From Aureimonas jatrophae (GTDB lineage Bacteria > Pseudomonadota > Alphaproteobacteria > Rhizobiales > Rhizobiaceae), in contig NZ_FNIT01000013.1 in the NCBI RefSeq assembly GCF_900104035.1, positions 1 to 64,000 on the forward strand: 64,000 bases of DNA, written 5' to 3'. The notes under the pieces were generated by a model. That model was not told the DNA's origin. It was given only the letters and a program-made list of their open reading frames with translations, and made no database searches. Made by a program: the position numbers and the translations under genes. How positions within the stretch are numbered: position 1 is the first letter of the stretch; each line of letters starts with the position of its first letter. Shown here one piece after another: positions 40,101 to 49,945 of this stretch.

Positions 40101-40715
40101 TCAACCCTTGGCTCCGATCCGTCCTTCGGTACCGGCCCGCAGTCGCCGAATGTTGGGCGCATGCTTCCAGTACACGAGGATCGTGAGGAGGGCCGAGAGT
40201 TCTGCTGCCCGGAGATCGCCCATCATGAGATAGCCGAAGGGGACGACGACGGTCGCAAGAAGCGCGGCCAGCGACGAATAGCGCCAGATCTTCGCCGCGC
40301 CGAGCCACACCAGGGCAAAGACGAGGACACCCCACGGCGCGAAGCCTAAGAGAACGCCGATATAGGTCGCAACCCCTTTGCCGCCGCGAAAACCCAACCA
40401 CACAGGGAACAGGTGACCGAGGAACGCGCCCAGCCCCGCCGCGGCGGCGGCAAGCGCGCCGAACCGCCAGAAGAGGACCACCGGGACCGTGGCCTTCAGA
40501 AGATCGCCGAGAAGCGTCAGGGCCGCGACCTTCTTGTTGCCCGTACGCAGAACGTTGGTCGCCCCGATATTACCCGAGCCAATCGAACGCAGGTCGCCGA
40601 GGCCGAAGAGCTTTGTCAGGATCAAACCGAAGGCGATCGTACCGCAGAGGTAGCCGACACCGAGCGCGAGAAGAACCGTACCGACCGGCGTGCCAGTCCA
40701 GTCGAACTGCATCAT
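40101..40715 (-). CDS. plsY: Acyl-phosphate glycerol-3-phosphate acyltransferase
   Basis: Integral membrane enzyme making lysophosphatidic acid, the first step of phospholipid synthesis, from acyl phosphate made by PlsX. The 204-residue product has five to seven hydrophobic segments and the three PlsY motifs: [31 protein letters not shown] and a C-terminal [14 protein letters not shown]. Start ATG 40715 overlaps the end of the upstream dihydroorotase-like gene by 4 nt. Confidence 0.95.
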   Translation of the reverse strand: MMQFDWTGTPVGTVLLALGVGYLCGTIAFGLILTKLFGLGDLRSIGSGNIGATNVLRTGNKKVAALTLLGDLLKATVPVVLFWRFGALAAAAAGLGAFLGHLFPVWLGFRGGKGVATYIGVLLGFAPWGVLVFALVWLGAAKIWRYSSLAALLATVVVPFGYLMMGDLRAAELSALLTILVYWKHAPNIRRLRAGTEGRIGAKG

Positions 40716-42022
40716 GCCATGACGCTCCGCGTATCGCGATCGAACACGGTCTGGCCAGCCACGATGGTCCGGACGACCTCACCCTGGAAGCGAGCATTCT
40801 CGAAGGCCGTGTTCTTCGAGCGCGACGCGATGCGATCCTTCGTGAAGACGAAGGGTGCGTCGAGGTCGACCAGCGTCAGATCGGCGGGCCGGCCGGGCTG
40901 GAGCGTGCCGCGGTCGAGCCGCAACAGATCGGCCGGCGCCGAGGTCACCGACTCCACCAGCCGCAGGAGCGGTACACGTTCCGTGTGATACAGGCGCAGG
41001 AGCGCTGGCAGAAGCGTCTCGAGGCCGATCGCACCGCTCTCCGCCTCGCTGAACGGACGGCGCTTTCCGTCCGCATCCTGGGGATCGTGCGAGGAGCAGA
41101 CGATATCGATCGTGCCATCCGCCAACGCTTCGATCATGGCCTGCCGGTCATCCTCGCTGCGCAACGGTGGCGATAGGCGGAAGAAGGTTCGATACTCGCC
41201 GATATCGTTCTCGTTCAGCGAGAGATGCGCGGCGGACACGCCGGCTGTCGCTCGAACGCGGTCGCGCTTGGCCCGGCGCATCACATCGGCCGCCAGCGCC
41301 GTCGAGATCTGCGCCGCATGGTAACGCGCTCCCGTCAGCGCCGCGAGACGCAGGTCCCGCTCGAGCGGAATCACCTCCGCCTCGCGTGGTACCGCAGGCA
41401 ATCCCAGCCACGAGGCGAGGAGACCTTCCGTGACCACGCCGGACCCTGCCAAATCCAGATCCTGCGTCTCATGCATGACGAGCGCATCGAAATCGGCCGC
41501 ATACGTCATGATGCGACGGATCAGGCCGCTGTTGCCGAGCGTGTGCCGTCCATCCGTGAAGGCTCGGACGCCGGCTTGGGAGAGAAGACCGATCTCCGTC
41601 ATCTCCGCGCCACGCAGTCCGCGCGTCAACGCGGCGGCAGGGAAGACATTCACCGCCGCTGTCTCGCGCGCCGTGCGCACGACGAACTCGGCAAGGGCGA
41701 CGTCATCGATGACGGGATCGGTATCCGGCATCACGAGGATCGAGGTGACACCGCCCGCGGCGGCAGCTTGTCCTGCCGAGCGGAGCGTCTCCCGATGCTC
41801 GCCACCCGGCTCGCCTACGAAGACGCGCGCATCCACCAGCCCAGGAAGGCAGGCGAGCCCCGAGCCGTCGATCGTCTCGGCGCCATCCAGGGAAGAGGCG
41901 TCGCCGGCGCATGCATCGAGAATCTGGCCGTCGCGCACAAGGACCGTACCCACGACGTCGAGCCGGCGCGAGGGGTCGAGGATGCGGACGTTCCGGATGG
42001 CGAGCGGACGGATCGAACTCAC
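40712..42022 (-). CDS. pyrX: Dihydroorotase-like protein lacking zinc ligands (PyrX type)
   Basis: Amidohydrolase-fold protein of 436 residues next to pyrB. Family landmarks are kept ([42 protein letters not shown]), but the metal-binding HxH after PGLVD is R-V-F, and the later His-rich motifs read SAAHLSL and SSHDPQ instead of PHH and DHAPH. It is therefore probably inactive and structural, as described for PyrX partners of aspartate carbamoyltransferase. Start GTG 42022 overlaps the pyrB stop (GTGA). A catalytically intact dihydroorotase should be encoded elsewhere. Confidence 0.88.
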   Translation of the reverse strand: MSSIRPLAIRNVRILDPSRRLDVVGTVLVRDGQILDACAGDASSLDGAETIDGSGLACLPGLVDARVFVGEPGGEHRETLRSAGQAAAAGGVTSILVMPDTDPVIDDVALAEFVVRTARETAAVNVFPAAALTRGLRGAEMTEIGLLSQAGVRAFTDGRHTLGNSGLIRRIMTYAADFDALVMHETQDLDLAGSGVVTEGLLASWLGLPAVPREAEVIPLERDLRLAALTGARYHAAQISTALAADVMRRAKRDRVRATAGVSAAHLSLNENDIGEYRTFFRLSPPLRSEDDRQAMIEALADGTIDIVCSSHDPQDADGKRRPFSEAESGAIGLETLLPALLRLYHTERVPLLRLVESVTSAPADLLRLDRGTLQPGRPADLTLVDLDAPFVFTKDRIASRSKNTAFENARFQGEVVRTIVAGQTVFDRDTRSVMA

Positions 42023-42978
42023 CGGCCCGGTCCCGCAGCGTTCGTGTCCATCATCCATTCCATCACGGCCATACGGACGGCGACGCCCATCTCGACCTGC
42101 TCCTCAATGACGCTTTGCGGCCCATCCGCAATCTCGGAAGCGATCTCGACGCCACGGTTCATCGGGCCCGGGTGCATAACCAGCGCGTCGGTCTTCGCCC
42201 GCGCCAGCTTCTGCGCGTCCAGGCCGAAGAAGCGGAAATATTCACGCACCGACGGGACGAAGGAGCCCTGCATCCGCTCGCGTTGCAGCCGCAGCATCAT
42301 CACGACGTCAGCTCCCGACAGGCCGTCTTCCATGTGCCGGAACACCCGAACGCCCATGTTCTCGATGCCGGATGGCAGGAGCGTCGAGGGTGCGACGACG
42401 CGCACTTCGGCACCGAGTGCATTCAGGAGCAGGATGTTGGATCTTGCGACGCGGCTGTGCAGCACATCTCCGCAGATCGTCACGACGAGGCGGGCAACGC
42501 GCCCCTTGCGCCGCCGGATCGTCAGCGCGTCGAGCAGCGCCTGCGTGGGATGCTCGTGAGCACCGTCGCCGGCATTGACGACGGAGCAGGCGACCTTCTG
42601 CGCCAGAAGCGCGACGGCTCCAGCCGCATGGTGACGCACGACGAGGATGTCGGGGCGCATCGCGTTCAGCGTCATAGCCGTATCGATTAGCGTCTCGCCC
42701 TTCTTCACGGACGAGTTGGCGACCGACATGTTCATGACGTCGGCGCCGAGCCGCTTGCCGGCAAGTTCGAACGACGCCTGCGTTCGCGTCGAGGCCTCGA
42801 AAAAGAGGTTGATCTGGGTTCGACCGCGAAGTGCCGTCTTCTTCTTGTCGAGACCCAGACTGACCGATACGGCCGCGTCGGCACGATCCATCAGCTCGTG
42901 AATATCGGGGAGCGACAGGCCGGCGATGCCGAGCAGGTGTCGGCGCGGGGCGGTTCCGGGGCGTGCGGGGTCAGTCAT
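42019..42978 (-). CDS. pyrB: Aspartate carbamoyltransferase catalytic subunit
   Basis: Condenses carbamoyl phosphate with aspartate in pyrimidine synthesis. The 319-residue product has the carbamoyl-phosphate site [15 protein letters not shown], the [12 protein letters not shown] motif, [12 protein letters not shown] and the aspartate-site [13 protein letters not shown]. No regulatory pyrI gene is present, consistent with a class A enzyme that assembles with PyrX/PyrC. It overlaps the downstream gene by 4 nt. Confidence 0.96.
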   Translation of the reverse strand: MTDPARPGTAPRRHLLGIAGLSLPDIHELMDRADAAVSVSLGLDKKKTALRGRTQINLFFEASTRTQASFELAGKRLGADVMNMSVANSSVKKGETLIDTAMTLNAMRPDILVVRHHAAGAVALLAQKVACSVVNAGDGAHEHPTQALLDALTIRRRKGRVARLVVTICGDVLHSRVARSNILLLNALGAEVRVVAPSTLLPSGIENMGVRVFRHMEDGLSGADVVMMLRLQRERMQGSFVPSVREYFRFFGLDAQKLARAKTDALVMHPGPMNRGVEIASEIADGPQSVIEEQVEMGVAVRMAVMEWMMDTNAAGPGR

Positions 42979-43101
42979 CCTGAAGCCGGGCTATAGGCGA
43001 TGCCTCCTGCATCTACAAGGCGACAGTCACGGCGCACGCCGCCCGTTAACCCTAACGATTGGTATCGTTTGCTTACAGGGAGCGCTTTCGTGAGGTTGGC
43101 A

Positions 43102-43117
43102 TTAACGACTTGTTAAC
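43102..43117 (+). promoter_or_regulatory. Exact CtrA-type box (TTAA-N7-TTAAC)
   Basis: TTAA (43102-43105), CGACTTG and TTAAC (43113-43117) match the CtrA consensus exactly. It lies 19 nt upstream of the GTG of a membrane protein gene and 124 nt upstream of pyrB on the other strand. A second element, CGTTA-ACCC-TAACG (43044-43057), is a short palindrome nearby. Confidence 0.5.
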
Positions 43118-43135
43118 GCTGCCAGGAGAGGTTTT

Positions 43136-43657
43136 GTGATTCGCCTTCCCAGCTCCTTCGCGCTGGCCGCTTGGTCCGGCTTTCACGCCGTCACGGCCTT
43201 GACCCAGATCGCAGCGTCGTCAGGACGCGAGATGCTCTATGGTGTGCCGCTCGATCCGCCCGCTGCAACCGGACCCGAGCAAGGTCTGCTCATCACGCTG
43301 TCGATGGTCGCCGCTACGATCCCGGCGGCCGCTCTCGTCTTCATTCACTCCAAACGCGAGGAGACGGTGCGTCGCGGCGAGGGGCTCGCCTATGTCGGCC
43401 TTGGCCTGTCGTTCGCATTTGTCATGGCGGCGCTTCTGTTCGGAGCGCCATTCAGCAGCATCGTCTCGCGGCCCGATCTGGCCTTCTGGTCGCTTGGTCT
43501 CACCGCACTCGCCCTGGCGTTCGACGGGTGCATGTTCGGCATCGACGAGCCTGAAGACGAGATGGAGCTGCGCAAGGCGCTCGTCGCGATCAACGCTTCG
43601 ATCCCGCGGCAACCTCGCGGTGACGACCTGTCGAGATCCACGGATGAGGTGCGTTGA
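43136..43657 (+). CDS. Hypothetical membrane protein
   Basis: A 173-residue protein from GTG 43136, preceded by AGGAGAGG. It has four hydrophobic segments (about residues 7-25, 50-68, 85-103, 115-133) and an acidic-then-polar C-terminal tail (DEPEDEMELRKALVAINAS). I do not recognise a characterised family. An exact CtrA-type box lies just upstream. Its stop overlaps the ATG of the next small membrane protein by one base, so the two form a unit. Confidence 0.75.
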   Translation: MIRLPSSFALAAWSGFHAVTALTQIAASSGREMLYGVPLDPPAATGPEQGLLITLSMVAATIPAAALVFIHSKREETVRRGEGLAYVGLGLSFAFVMAALLFGAPFSSIVSRPDLAFWSLGLTALALAFDGCMFGIDEPEDEMELRKALVAINASIPRQPRGDDLSRSTDEVR

Positions 43658-43980
43658 TGCGCTGGTTCCTGCTGATGTGGTTCGCGCCGATGTCGTTCCT
43701 GGCGCTCTGGCTCGGGCTGGCTTCCAACGACATCAACTTCGGGATGCTGTTCTTCTCGCGAGCGCTCTACGACCACGTGTTCGGCCTCTACGCCGCCGCG
43801 CTTGGCGTAGCGCCTGAGACGTTGCCGCCCCTTGTCGTGCGAGCCCTGGTTCTCGACTCGCTGATCGTGCTGTCGATCTTCGCGTTCCGACGTCGGCGAG
43901 CGATAGCGGCTTGGTTCGTCGCGCAGCGTCAGCGCGGATCCGGTCCGGCCAAGACGGCCAGCCTGTCGAGCGCGCCCTGA
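43657..43980 (+). CDS. Small membrane protein (resembles DUF6105)
   Basis: A 107-residue protein, [20 protein letters not shown] at its start, with an N-terminal helix, a second hydrophobic segment near residues 60-77 ([18 protein letters not shown]) and a basic tail ([16 protein letters not shown]). The overall pattern resembles the rhizobial DUF6105 family; no function is known. TGATG overlap with the preceding gene. Its 3' end overlaps the 3' end of ruvX on the opposite strand by 52 nt. Confidence 0.78.
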   Translation: MRWFLLMWFAPMSFLALWLGLASNDINFGMLFFSRALYDHVFGLYAAALGVAPETLPPLVVRALVLDSLIVLSIFAFRRRRAIAAWFVAQRQRGSGPAKTASLSSAP

Positions 43981-44411
43981 AGAATGAAGCTGGCCGCAGC
44001 GGAGTCGATCCGCTCGGCGCGACGGCGGCGGGACATATCCATCTCGATCATGCCGCGCTCGGCGGCAACCGTGGACAGGCGCTCATCCCATAGGACGATC
44101 GGTCGTGGATCGAGGCGGCCGTAGTTTCGGGCGAACGCTCGACTCGACTGCGCGCGAGGTCCCTCCGAGCCGTCCATGTTCAGCGGCAGGCCAAGAACCA
44201 ACGCGCCGGCACGCGCCTGGTCGAGCACGTCCCGAAGCGTTTCGGCGTCCTGCGTGAACTTCCGACGGGCAATGGTCTGTCGCGGCGTGGCGAAGCTCAA
44301 TCCCAGATCCGACACCGCTACGCCGATCGTCTTGGTCCCCAGGTCCAGACCCGCGAGGGTCGTGTGCGCGGGCAGGCACGCGAGCAACTCGCTGATATCG
44401 ATGATTCCCAA
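43929..44411 (-). CDS. ruvX: Holliday junction resolvase-like RuvX/YqgF
   Basis: RNase H-fold protein implicated in 16S rRNA maturation and putatively in Holliday-junction resolution. The product of about 160 residues has [16 protein letters not shown] (first catalytic Asp), [26 protein letters not shown] and [12 protein letters not shown] (last catalytic Asp). TTG 44411 gives [13 protein letters not shown], matching how rhizobial homologues begin; ATG 44510 would add 33 residues and overlap the divergent gene. Tail-to-tail overlap of 52 nt with the small membrane protein gene. Confidence 0.9.
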   Translation of the reverse strand: MGIIDISELLACLPAHTTLAGLDLGTKTIGVAVSDLGLSFATPRQTIARRKFTQDAETLRDVLDQARAGALVLGLPLNMDGSEGPRAQSSRAFARNYGRLDPRPIVLWDERLSTVAAERGMIEMDMSRRRRAERIDSAAASFILQGALDRLAVLAGPDPR

Positions 44412-44508
44412 AGCCGCCTCGTCTTGATCGGTAGCCCGTGATCCTAGCTTACCCGGTCGCAGGCTGCGACAGGGCGGTCTGCCCTCACGCTTGGAGACGG
44501 ATCCGTCC

Positions 44509-45210
44509 ATGAAGATGATCTACTTCGGCCATTCGGCCTTTCGAATCGAAAGCGGCTCGGCCGTCATCCTGATCGATCCGTTTCTGACCGGTAATCCCCA
44601 CTTCGAGGGCGATGTCGCGGACGCGACGCAGGGGGCGACCCACGTCGTCCTGACGCACGGACACTTCGACCACGTCGGAGACACGGTCGACATCGCCAAG
44701 CGTACGGGTGCCAGCGTCGTCGGGACGTTCGAGCTCGTGCAGTGGTTGTCCAAGAAGGGCGTCGAGAAGATCGAGCCGGCCAATACGGGTGGAACGGTCA
44801 AGTTCGACGACTTCTCCGTCACGTTGACCCAGGCGTTTCACTCCTCGGGTTCGGTCGAAGAGAACGGTACGGTCACCTATCTGGGCATGCCCAACGGCGT
44901 CGTCCTGCATTTTGCCGAGGGCGGAAGCGTCTATCATATGGGCGATACCGACATCTTCGGCGACATGGCGATCATCGAGGAGCTTCATCATCCCAAGATC
45001 GGCCTCGTCCCCGTAGGCGACCGCCTCACCATGGGCGCAGCGGTCGCCGCGCTCGCCTGCCGTCGCTACTTCAACTTCGAGACGATCATCCCGCTCCACT
45101 ACGGTACGCTTCCGATCCTCGATCCCAATCCGGACAAGTTCAAGGATGCCATGGAGGACGAGGCCAACCGCATCCTCATCCCCGAGGTCGGGAAACCGTT
45201 CGACATCTGA
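44509..45210 (+). CDS. UPF0173 family metal-dependent hydrolase
   Basis: Metallo-beta-lactamase-fold protein of 233 residues, substrate unknown. It begins [14 protein letters not shown] and has the metal motif THGHFDH, the AFHSSG segment, [12 protein letters not shown] and the C-terminal [11 protein letters not shown]. All zinc ligands appear present. ATG 44509 is preferred to the in-frame TTG at 44491. Divergent from ruvX. Confidence 0.92.
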   Translation: MKMIYFGHSAFRIESGSAVILIDPFLTGNPHFEGDVADATQGATHVVLTHGHFDHVGDTVDIAKRTGASVVGTFELVQWLSKKGVEKIEPANTGGTVKFDDFSVTLTQAFHSSGSVEENGTVTYLGMPNGVVLHFAEGGSVYHMGDTDIFGDMAIIEELHHPKIGLVPVGDRLTMGAAVAALACRRYFNFETIIPLHYGTLPILDPNPDKFKDAMEDEANRILIPEVGKPFDI

Positions 45211-45274
45211 CGGCCTCGAAGCGAGGGGCCGGTCGCCGCCCACGGCGTTGCGCGGGTCCGGACCCCTCGGTATA

Positions 45275-45297
45275 GCGTCGGCCATCATCGCCGACGC
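45275..45297 (+). promoter_or_regulatory. Hairpin directly upstream of the gatC ribosome binding site
   Basis: GCGTCGGC (45275-45282) and GCCGACGC (45290-45297) form a perfect 8-bp stem with a 7-nt loop, immediately followed by the Shine-Dalgarno GAAGGA and the gatC ATG 12 nt later. It may protect the 5' end or influence gatC translation. Confidence 0.4.
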
Positions 45298-45309
45298 CGA
45301 AGGAACCGC

Positions 45310-45597
45310 ATGTCCGTCGATCCAGCCACAGTCCGCCGCGTCGCACGTCTGGCCCGTATCGCGGTGTCGGATGAGGATGTCGTGACGATGCAAGCCGAAC
45401 TCAATGCCATTTTGGGCTTCGTCGAGCAGCTCGGCGAGGTCGATGTGTCGGGCGTCGAGCCGATGACGTCCGTCATTCCGATGGAGATGAAAAAGCGGCA
45501 GGACGTCGTCACCGACGGCCACAAGGCCGATGATATCGTCGCCAATGCCCCGGAGACCGAGGACCATTTCTTCCTGGTTCCCAAGGTCGTCGAATAA
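45310..45597 (+). CDS. gatC: Glutamyl/aspartyl-tRNA amidotransferase subunit C
   Basis: Small subunit stabilising the GatCAB enzyme that converts Glu-tRNA-Gln and Asp-tRNA-Asn to the amidated forms. The 95-residue product has [38 protein letters not shown] and the C-terminal [24 protein letters not shown] ending characteristic of GatC. First gene of an operon in which gatC, gatA and gatB are separated by small genes. Confidence 0.95.
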   Translation: MSVDPATVRRVARLARIAVSDEDVVTMQAELNAILGFVEQLGEVDVSGVEPMTSVIPMEMKKRQDVVTDGHKADDIVANAPETEDHFFLVPKVVE

Positions 45598-45598
45598 C

Positions 45599-46075
45599 AT
45601 GGCGGACGCAGTCTCGATCAGCGCGGAGACGCCGTTACAGGACGACGTGCGCGACATGGTGACGGCGCTCAACGACACGATGCGTCCCTTGTCGCCGCCC
45701 GAGTTTCAGTTTCAGCTGACTGTCGAGCAGATGGCCGAGCCGAGCGTCACCGTGTTCGTGATGCGCGATCAAGCGGGCGCCCCTCTCGGCATGGCATCCC
45801 TCAAGATTCACGACGACGAATTGGGCGAGGTGAAACGGATGTTCACCTATCCAGCGCTTCGGGGACAACGGATCGGCACGCAACTGCTTCGGCGAGTGGA
45901 AACCTTGGCGCGCGAGCGAGGTGTGCGACGTCTCGTGCTCGAGACGGGAGAGGCCCCCGGTTTTGAAGCCGCATGGCGTCTCTACGAGCGCTGCGGCTTC
46001 CATGTCTGCGGCGCCGTTCTCGATTATCCTGATTCCGGCTTCTCGCGCTTCTATGAAAAGACACTGACGCCATGA
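45599..46075 (+). CDS. GNAT family N-acetyltransferase between gatC and gatA
   Basis: A 158-residue GNAT protein with the acetyl-CoA loop as [25 protein letters not shown] (Q/RxxGxG/A pattern), preceded by [18 protein letters not shown] and followed by [23 protein letters not shown]. Substrate unknown. ATG 45599 is 1 nt after the gatC stop, and its stop overlaps the gatA ATG by 4 nt, so it is translated as part of the gat operon. Confidence 0.9.
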   Translation: MADAVSISAETPLQDDVRDMVTALNDTMRPLSPPEFQFQLTVEQMAEPSVTVFVMRDQAGAPLGMASLKIHDDELGEVKRMFTYPALRGQRIGTQLLRRVETLARERGVRRLVLETGEAPGFEAAWRLYERCGFHVCGAVLDYPDSGFSRFYEKTLTP

Positions 46076-47553
46076 CCGATCTGACCGCACTGACGATTGC
46101 CGACGCCCGGGACAAGCTTAAGGCGAAGGAGTTCACCGCGCGGGAGCTGACCGACGGCTACCTCTCGGCGATCGACGCCGCGAACGAGACCTTCAACGCC
46201 TACGTCGCCGTGACCGGCGACAAGGCCAGAGAGATGGCAACGGCGTCGGACGCCAGGTTGGCTGCTGGACAGGCCGGTCCGCTGGAAGGCATCCCGCTCG
46301 GCATCAAGGATCTTTTCGCGACTGAAGGCGTCCACACGCAGGCCTGCTCGCACATTCTCGACAAGTTCGAGCCCCGCTACGAGTCGACGGTGACCGCCAA
46401 TCTTTGGGCCGACGGCGCGGTGATGCTCGGCAAGCTCAACATGGACGAGTTCGCCATGGGCTCGTCCAACGAGACGAGCTTCTACGGCCCGGTCGTGAAC
46501 CCGTGGCGCCGGACGAACTCCAACATGAAGCTCGTGCCGGGCGGATCGTCGGGCGGCTCGGCCGCGGCGGTGGCCGCACGCCTGTGTGCCGGCGCGACCG
46601 CAACCGATACGGGCGGCTCGATTCGTCAGCCGGCGGCCTTCACCGGCACGGTCGGCATCAAGCCCACCTACGGCCGTTGTTCGCGCTGGGGCACGGTGGC
46701 TTTCGCATCGTCGCTCGATCAAGCCGGGCCGATCGCGCGCGACGTTCGCGACGCCGCGATCCTTCTGAAGTCCATGGCATCGATGGACGCCAAGGATACG
46801 ACTTCGGTCGACCGGCCCGTTCCGGACTACGAGGCCGCCATCGGACGGTCCGTGAAGGGCCTTCGCATCGGCATCCCGCGCGAATATCGCGTCGAGGGAA
46901 TGGCTCCCGAAATCGAGACCTTCTGGCAGCGCGGCATCGCCATGCTGCGCGACGCCGGCGCTGAAATCGTCGACGTCTCGCTGCCCCACACGAAGTATGC
47001 TCTGCCGGCCTACTATATCGTTGCTCCCGCCGAAGCGTCGTCTAACCTCGCTCGCTACGATGGTGTGCGTTATGGCCTGCGCGTCGAGGGGCGTAACGTC
47101 GAGCAGATGTACGAGAACACGCGCGCGAGCGGCTTCGGCCGCGAGGTGAAGCGGCGCATCATGATCGGCACCTACGTGCTGTCGGCGGGCTACTACGACG
47201 CTTACTATCTGCAGGCGCAGAAGGTGCGCACGCTGATCAAGCGGGATTTCGAGACGGCGTTCGCCGATGGGGTCGATGCGTTCCTAACGCCCGCGACGCC
47301 GTCTGCTGCCTTCGGTATCGGGGATGAGGATCTGGCCGCCGATCCGGTGGCGATGTACCTGAACGACATCTTCACCGTCACCGTGAACATGGCGGGTCTG
47401 CCGGGTATCGCCGTGCCGGCCGGCTTGTCGGTCGAGGGAACGCCATTGGGTCTGCAACTGATCGGCCGACCCTTCGATGAGGAAACGTTGTTCTCGACCG
47501 CAAGCGTCATCGAACAGGCGGCCGGCCGCTTCGAGCCGGAGCGTTGGTGGTGA
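46072..47553 (+). CDS. gatA: Glutamyl/aspartyl-tRNA amidotransferase subunit A
   Basis: Amidase subunit releasing ammonia from glutamine for GatB. The 493-residue product has the Ser-cisSer-Lys triad of amidase-signature enzymes: Lys in [10 protein letters not shown], cis-Ser in [15 protein letters not shown] and nucleophilic Ser in [13 protein letters not shown]. The C-terminal [13 protein letters not shown] segment is also typical. Overlaps the upstream GNAT gene (ATGA) and, through GTG 47550, the next small ORF. Confidence 0.96.
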   Translation: MTDLTALTIADARDKLKAKEFTARELTDGYLSAIDAANETFNAYVAVTGDKAREMATASDARLAAGQAGPLEGIPLGIKDLFATEGVHTQACSHILDKFEPRYESTVTANLWADGAVMLGKLNMDEFAMGSSNETSFYGPVVNPWRRTNSNMKLVPGGSSGGSAAAVAARLCAGATATDTGGSIRQPAAFTGTVGIKPTYGRCSRWGTVAFASSLDQAGPIARDVRDAAILLKSMASMDAKDTTSVDRPVPDYEAAIGRSVKGLRIGIPREYRVEGMAPEIETFWQRGIAMLRDAGAEIVDVSLPHTKYALPAYYIVAPAEASSNLARYDGVRYGLRVEGRNVEQMYENTRASGFGREVKRRIMIGTYVLSAGYYDAYYLQAQKVRTLIKRDFETAFADGVDAFLTPATPSAAFGIGDEDLAADPVAMYLNDIFTVTVNMAGLPGIAVPAGLSVEGTPLGLQLIGRPFDEETLFSTASVIEQAAGRFEPERWW

Positions 47554-47789
47554 GCGCTGCGCAGCAAGCCCTAAATCTCATTGCAGCTGGTGACTGGGAC
47601 GGCGCTCATGCGCTCGTTCAGGACGACACGTCCGCCGACGCCGCATGGGTCCATGCACTGCTTCATCGCATCGAGGGTGACGAGAGTAACGCCGCCTACT
47701 GGTATCGTCGTGCCGGGCGTCCCGTTGGAGCTGGAGATACGGATGCGGAGCGCCGGGCCATCGCAGCGGCGCTCGGCGAGACCCACTGA
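47550..47789 (+). CDS. Small conserved hypothetical protein between gatA and gatB
   Basis: A 79-residue protein from GTG 47550, which overlaps the gatA stop (GTGA). It is helical and acidic, with a [26 protein letters not shown] segment whose [10 protein letters not shown] pattern recurs in small rhizobial proteins near gat genes (from memory). It resembles one tetratricopeptide-like helix pair. Function unknown; the gatB gene follows 88 nt later. Confidence 0.75.
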   Translation: MSAAQQALNLIAAGDWDGAHALVQDDTSADAAWVHALLHRIEGDESNAAYWYRRAGRPVGAGDTDAERRAIAAALGETH

Positions 47790-47877
47790 CGACGCAGACG
47801 TGGCTGATGGCACGCCCTTGAACGCCGTCAGTCTTTGATCTAGCCCTCGTCCCAACCCTTGGAACGCCGGACCACTC

Positions 47878-49374
47878 ATGCCGCTCGTCGATACCCGTAC
47901 GCCCGACCCGAAGAAGCTCATCCCCGGCGCGACAGGCGACTGGGAGATTGTGATCGGCATGGAGGTCCACGCCCAGGTCCTATCGGAAGCCAAGCTCTTC
48001 TCCGGCGCTTCCACACGCTTCGGCTCGGAGCCGAACGACAATGTCAGCCTGGTCGATGCCGCCATGCCGGGCATGCTGCCTGTGATCAACGAAGAGTGCG
48101 TGCGGCAGGCCGTCCGAACGGGTCTCGGGCTGAAGGCGCAGATCAATAAGCGTTCTGTCTTCGACCGGAAGAATTACTTCTATCCGGACCTGCCGCAGGG
48201 ATATCAGATCTCCCAGTTCGCCCATCCCATCGTGGGCGAGGGGACCGTTATCGTCTCGGTCGGACCGGATCAGAAAGGTGGCTTCGAGGACATCGAGGTC
48301 GGTATCGAGCGTCTGCATCTCGAACAGGACGCCGGCAAGTCCATGCACGACCAGCATGCGACGATGAGCTTTGTCGATCTGAACCGATCCGGCGTCGCGC
48401 TGATGGAGATCGTTTCGAAACCCGACATGCGTTCGGCCGACGAGGCCCGCGCCTATCTCACCAAGTTGCGCACGATCCTGCGCTATCTCGGCACCTGCGA
48501 CGGCAATATGGACGAAGGATCCATGCGGGCCGACGTGAACGTGTCGGTGCGCCGGCCGGGCGGCGACTTCGGCACGCGATGCGAGATCAAGAACGTCAAC
48601 TCGATCCGTTTCGTCGGACAGGCCATCGAGTCGGAGGCTCGCCGGCAGATCGCCATCCTCGAGGACGGCGGCGCGATCGATCAGGAAACCCGTTTGTTTG
48701 ATCCGGCCAAGGGTGAAACGCGAGCGATGCGGTCCAAGGAGGATGCGCACGACTATCGCTATTTCCCGGACCCCGATCTCCTGCCGCTCGAGTTCGACGA
48801 CGCGTTCGTCGCTGAACTCTCGGCGGACCTGCCCGAACTGCCGGACGACAAGCGGCAAAGGCTGATCGCGTCCGGCCTGTCGCCCTACGACGCGTCGATC
48901 CTCGTTTCGGAAAAGGCGATCGCGGATTTCTTCGAGGGGGTCGCCGCCGGTCGCGATGCCAAGCAGGCGGCCAACTGGGTCATCAATGACCTTCTGGGCG
49001 CACTCAACAAGTCCAGCAAGGGTATCGAAGAAACACCGATCTCAGGTGCCCAGCTCGGTACGCTTCTCGACCTCGTGCGTGAGGAAACGATCTCCGGCAA
49101 GATCGCCAAGGACGTCTTCGAGATCCTCTGGACCGAGGGTGGCGATGCACGTCAGATCGTTGAGAGTCGTGGTCTGCGCCAGGTCACGGACACGGGTGCC
49201 ATCGAGAAGGCGGTCGATGAAGTGATCGCCGCCAACCCCGATAAGGTGGCCCAGGCCCAAGCCAAGCCGACGCTCGCAGGATGGTTCGTCGGACAGGTCA
49301 TGAAGGCGACCGGCGGCAAGGCCAATCCGCAGAGTGTCAACGAGCTGGTGAAGAGCAAGCTGAACCTGCCGTGA
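47878..49374 (+). CDS. gatB: Aspartyl/glutamyl-tRNA amidotransferase subunit B
   Basis: tRNA-binding and transamidation subunit of GatCAB. The 498-residue product has [40 protein letters not shown], a tail domain of the YqeY type (about residues 350-498) and C-terminal [23 protein letters not shown] 47878 gives [13 protein letters not shown], reasonable for rhizobia. The stop overlaps the GTG of a second GNAT gene. Confidence 0.96.
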   Translation: MPLVDTRTPDPKKLIPGATGDWEIVIGMEVHAQVLSEAKLFSGASTRFGSEPNDNVSLVDAAMPGMLPVINEECVRQAVRTGLGLKAQINKRSVFDRKNYFYPDLPQGYQISQFAHPIVGEGTVIVSVGPDQKGGFEDIEVGIERLHLEQDAGKSMHDQHATMSFVDLNRSGVALMEIVSKPDMRSADEARAYLTKLRTILRYLGTCDGNMDEGSMRADVNVSVRRPGGDFGTRCEIKNVNSIRFVGQAIESEARRQIAILEDGGAIDQETRLFDPAKGETRAMRSKEDAHDYRYFPDPDLLPLEFDDAFVAELSADLPELPDDKRQRLIASGLSPYDASILVSEKAIADFFEGVAAGRDAKQAANWVINDLLGALNKSSKGIEETPISGAQLGTLLDLVREETISGKIAKDVFEILWTEGGDARQIVESRGLRQVTDTGAIEKAVDEVIAANPDKVAQAQAKPTLAGWFVGQVMKATGGKANPQSVNELVKSKLNLP

Positions 49375-49868
49375 CACCCGTCTTCTTGCGTACGGCGGGT
49401 AAAGGCGATCTTGCGAAGGTCAGCGACCTCCTTGCCCGCACGTGGCACGCCACCTACGACGCGATCTACGGCGCCGACCGCGTCGCCGAGATCACGCGCT
49501 CGTGGCACTCCCCCACGCGATTGGCGGCTCACCTCACACGTCCCTCGAGCGAGTTTGTTGTCGCGGATGACGGCAAGCAACTTCTTGGAATGGCCTATGC
49601 CGCGACCGCGGCGTCCGACGGTAAGCTGATATCGCTGCATCAACTCTACGTCCTGCCGGACGCCGAGGGGCGGGGCATCGGGCAGGAACTCCTTCGCGAG
49701 GTCCAGAACGCCTTTCCCGATGCCGAGCGTGTTCGACTGGAGATCGAACTCGCGAACGCCCGTGCCCTCCGCTTCTTTGAGCGGAACGGTTTCGCGGTGA
49801 CCGGTCCCGCAGCTTCCGCGGCCGAGACCGCCGGCATCGATCTGGTCGTCATGGAGAAGCGGCTGTAG
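49371..49868 (+). CDS. GNAT family N-acetyltransferase downstream of gatB
   Basis: A 165-residue GNAT protein from GTG 49371, overlapping the gatB stop (GTGA). It has [23 protein letters not shown] with the acetyl-CoA-binding Q/RxxGxG/A loop (EGRGIG) and [16 protein letters not shown] near the C-terminus. Substrate unknown. It is the second acetyltransferase in the gat operon and is not obviously a recent duplicate of the first, since the two share only general GNAT motifs. Confidence 0.9.
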   Translation: MTPVFLRTAGKGDLAKVSDLLARTWHATYDAIYGADRVAEITRSWHSPTRLAAHLTRPSSEFVVADDGKQLLGMAYAATAASDGKLISLHQLYVLPDAEGRGIGQELLREVQNAFPDAERVRLEIELANARALRFFERNGFAVTGPAASAAETAGIDLVVMEKRL

Positions 49869-49945
49869 AACCGCCGCACCCGCATGCCATGGACATTTGC
49901 CGGACACGGCCCGATAAAGCGCCCACGAGACGGAGCGGCATTCGC

